DNA of 7,049 nt. Source: Actinomycetes bacterium (lineage in GTDB: Bacteria; Actinomycetota; Thermoleophilia; Solirubrobacterales; 70-9). The notes beneath the pieces are model-generated. The model was not told where the DNA came from. It saw nothing but the letters and a program-made list of their open reading frames with translations, and did no database searches. Positions 6,088-7,049 of the stretch are shown here, in pieces. The first letter of the stretch is position 1; each line of letters starts with the position of its first letter. Location of the stretch: NCBI GenBank assembly GCA_023436605.1, contig JAEZIQ010000090.1, positions 1 through 7,049 on the forward strand, written 5' to 3'. The translations under genes were made by a program, and so were the position numbers.

Positions 6088-6825
6088 ATGACAGAGGATG
6101 CAGCGGAGGAAAACGGACGCATCGACGCGGCCGATCTCGTCCAGGAGCACGTGCGCAAGGAGATCATTGACGGTTCTCTCTCCCCTGGAGAACGACTGAC
6201 GGAAACGAATCTCGCCGAGCGCTTCGAAGTGAGCCGCACGCCGGTCAGGGAGGCTTTGGTCCGGCTTCAGGCCGATGGTTTCGTGGAACTGGTGCGCAAC
6301 CGCGGCGCCTTTGTCTCGAAGTGGACCGAAGACGATCTCGAAGAGATCTTCGGCCTGAGAATCATGCTCGAGGGTTACGGAGCCCGAGTCGGGGCCGGCA
6401 AGATCAACAACGCGCAGATCGCCGAGCTGGAGTCTCTGGCTGACCAGATGGATATCGCCCTGGAGCAGTTGGCCGGCGCGATCGGCGTCGACGACGAGGT
6501 GCGGGAACAGTCGGCAGAACGCTGCGCGACCCTGAACACACAGTTCCATGCCGGTCTGGTCGCCTCGGCCGATAACAAGCGGCTAAGCACGATCGTGGCC
6601 AACCTCACCCAGCTGCCCCTGATCCACCGCACGATCATCATGCAGTCCCCCGACGAGCTGAGCTACAGCTGGGCCCAGCACCGCTACATGATCGAGGCGA
6701 TGAAGATAGGTGACGGAGAGTGGGCCGAGTCCCTCCTGCGTGCCCACATCCAGAGTGGCCGTGCGATCATGCGGCGAGCCAGCGCCGATGGACGGGGACT
6801 CCCCCACCGCTCAGCTCCCCGCTGA
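6088..6825 (+). CDS. GntR-family (FadR/FCD) transcriptional regulator
   Basis: A 245-residue ligand-responsive DNA-binding protein. The N-terminal winged helix-turn-helix spans about residues 14-78: LVQEHVRKEIIDGSLSPGERL leads into the recognition region LAERFEVSRTPVREALVRL (42-60), and the wing is ELVRNRGAFVSK (67-78). The C-terminal all-helical FCD domain (about 82-228) keeps the usual metal or ligand residues: LNTQFH with Asn150 and His154, His198 in WAQHRYMI and His220 in RAHIQSG. The first position of that set is often Asp and here is Asn, which is also seen in the family. It starts at the ATG with a good Shine-Dalgarno site. Divergent orientation and dyad sites in both promoters suggest that it represses the ligase-transketolase-transport operon and itself, with an operon substrate or intermediate as inducer. 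The last 11 or so codons may be out of the ancestral frame. Confidence 0.93.
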   Translation: MTEDAAEENGRIDAADLVQEHVRKEIIDGSLSPGERLTETNLAERFEVSRTPVREALVRLQADGFVELVRNRGAFVSKWTEDDLEEIFGLRIMLEGYGARVGAGKINNAQIAELESLADQMDIALEQLAGAIGVDDEVREQSAERCATLNTQFHAGLVASADNKRLSTIVANLTQLPLIHRTIIMQSPDELSYSWAQHRYMIEAMKIGDGEWAESLLRAHIQSGRAIMRRASADGRGLPHRSAPR

Positions 6826-6911
6826 TCAACCTCGAGCGCTTCCCGGACCCCGAGCCCGCCGCCCTGTCCACCAGCTCCCTGAAGAGCTCCCCGGCCAAAG
6901 CCGCCGCCTAA
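6826..6911 (+). other. Coding-like stretch after the regulator stop, likely frameshifted tail
   Basis: Beginning with a codon that straddles the TGA at 6823-6825, the frame one base back from the regulator frame stays open to a TAA at 6909-6911 and reads as a protein-like tail (LINLERFPDPEPAALS, then SSLKSSPAKAAA). Nearly every codon in it, all but AAA before the stop, ends in G or C, the pattern of real genes in this window. It has no start or ribosome binding site of its own. The likeliest reading is that the regulator once ended here and lost a base upstream, perhaps in the C-run near 6801-6805. A sequencing error or chance are alternatives. Confidence 0.45.
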
Positions 6912-6919
6912 CGGCGGCG
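6900..6919 (+). terminator. GC-rich hairpin, possible terminator
   Basis: GCCGCCG (6900-6906) and CGGCGGC (6912-6918) form a perfect 7-bp stem with a 5-nt loop; a shifted register (6902-6908 with 6913-6919) is also possible. The loop contains the TAA that ends the coding-like stretch. No T-run follows, so it is not a standard intrinsic terminator. A competing 6-bp hairpin (GGCGTC 6916-6921 with GACGCC 6929-6934) overlaps it. Confidence 0.35.
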
Positions 6920-6935
6920 TCTGAATCGGACGCCC

Positions 6936-6994
6936 TGCAAATCGAAACGGCGGTAGTGGGTCACTATGGCCCAAGAATGCCGTCTCGATCTTCA
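6936..6994. repeat. Palindromic element, copy 1 (imperfect 59-bp dyad)
   Basis: Outer arms 6936-6951 and 6979-6994 are complementary at 13 of 16 positions, and inner arms TGGGTCA (6957-6963) and TGGCCCA (6967-6973) pair with one G-T, around a CTA centre. Both sets share the same centre at 6965. Between them 6952-6956 and 6974-6978 are mostly unpaired. There is no open reading frame and no T-run. Confidence 0.6.
6939..6973. repeat. Direct repeat, unit 1
   Basis: This 35-bp segment is identical at 29 of 35 positions to 7011-7045, an exact 72-bp offset without gaps. The longest shared block is TGGGTCACTATG (6957-6968 and 7029-7040). Confidence 0.75.
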
Positions 6995-7010
6995 ACTGGC
7001 CCCGAGCGCA

Positions 7011-7045
7011 GAATCGAGAAGGCGCTACTGGGTCACTATGACCCA
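7011..7045. repeat. Direct repeat, unit 2
   Basis: Second unit of the 72-bp-spaced repeat. Compared with unit 1, G to C changes at 7025 and 7028 and G to A at 7041 all improve its dyad symmetry. The unit continues into the window edge. Confidence 0.75.
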
Positions 7046-7049
7046 GTAG
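7025..7049. repeat. Perfect inverted repeat, 11-bp arms (palindromic element, copy 2)
   Basis: CTACTGGGTCA (7025-7035) and TGACCCAGTAG (7039-7049) are exact reverse complements around CTA (7036-7038), centred at 7037. It is cut by the window end and may be longer. It could be a REP-like or mobile palindrome, a bidirectional terminator without T-runs, or an operator. Confidence 0.75.

Noticed and set aside
5845..6549. Minus-strand open frame opposite the regulator and intergenic region
   Set aside because: Antisense to a clear GntR protein with a good ribosome site; its translation is not protein-like.
6936..7049. CRISPR array or tRNA remnant
   Set aside because: Only two units, each palindromic throughout, with no uniform spacer pattern or cloverleaf-like arms.

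Overview
The window looks like chromosomal DNA from a high-GC Gram-positive bacterium, probably an actinomycete-type lineage (possibly Thermoleophilia). This is inferred from strong G/C preference at third codon positions, a Cys-anchored lipoprotein with a Ser/Gly/Asp-rich linker, and a FadR-subfamily GntR regulator. No rRNA, tRNA or other taxonomic marker is present, so the placement is tentative.

Layout: five genes on the minus strand form one catabolic and uptake operon read from about 5900 down to 44. Their order in transcription is a CaiC-like AMP-forming acyl-CoA ligase, the N-terminal half and then the C-terminal half of a split transketolase, an RbsC-type ABC sugar permease, and a sugar-type solute-binding lipoprotein. 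The first four genes are joined by three identical 4-nt ATGA stop/start overlaps, which suggests translational coupling. The binding protein is set apart by 52 nt and has its own near-perfect Shine-Dalgarno sequence. No ATPase of the transporter is in the window. Facing away from this operon on the plus strand is an FCD-domain GntR regulator (6088-6825).

The divergent control region (about 5895-6087) holds four sites resembling ATTGTATACAAT (11/12, 8/12, 9/12 and 9/12 matches). Their centres are 31, 64 and 32 bp apart, close to 3, 6 and 3 helical turns. The outer two coincide with the best -10 hexamers (TACAAT) of the two divergent promoters. The simple reading is a local regulator that represses itself and the operon and is released by an unknown ligand, perhaps the imported substrate or a product of the pathway.

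The right end (6826-7049) has no complete gene. It holds a coding-like stretch in another frame directly after the regulator stop, which suggests a frameshifted tail. It also holds a GC-rich hairpin and two copies of a palindromic element exactly 72 bp apart; the second is a perfect 11-bp inverted repeat around 3 nt that reaches the edge of the window.

Together the genes suggest uptake of a sugar or sugar-like compound, two-carbon transfer by a thiamine-diphosphate transketolase, and CoA activation of a carboxylic acid. The substrate cannot be read from the sequence. The pairing of a split transketolase with a CaiC-like ligase is the most unusual feature of the gene content.
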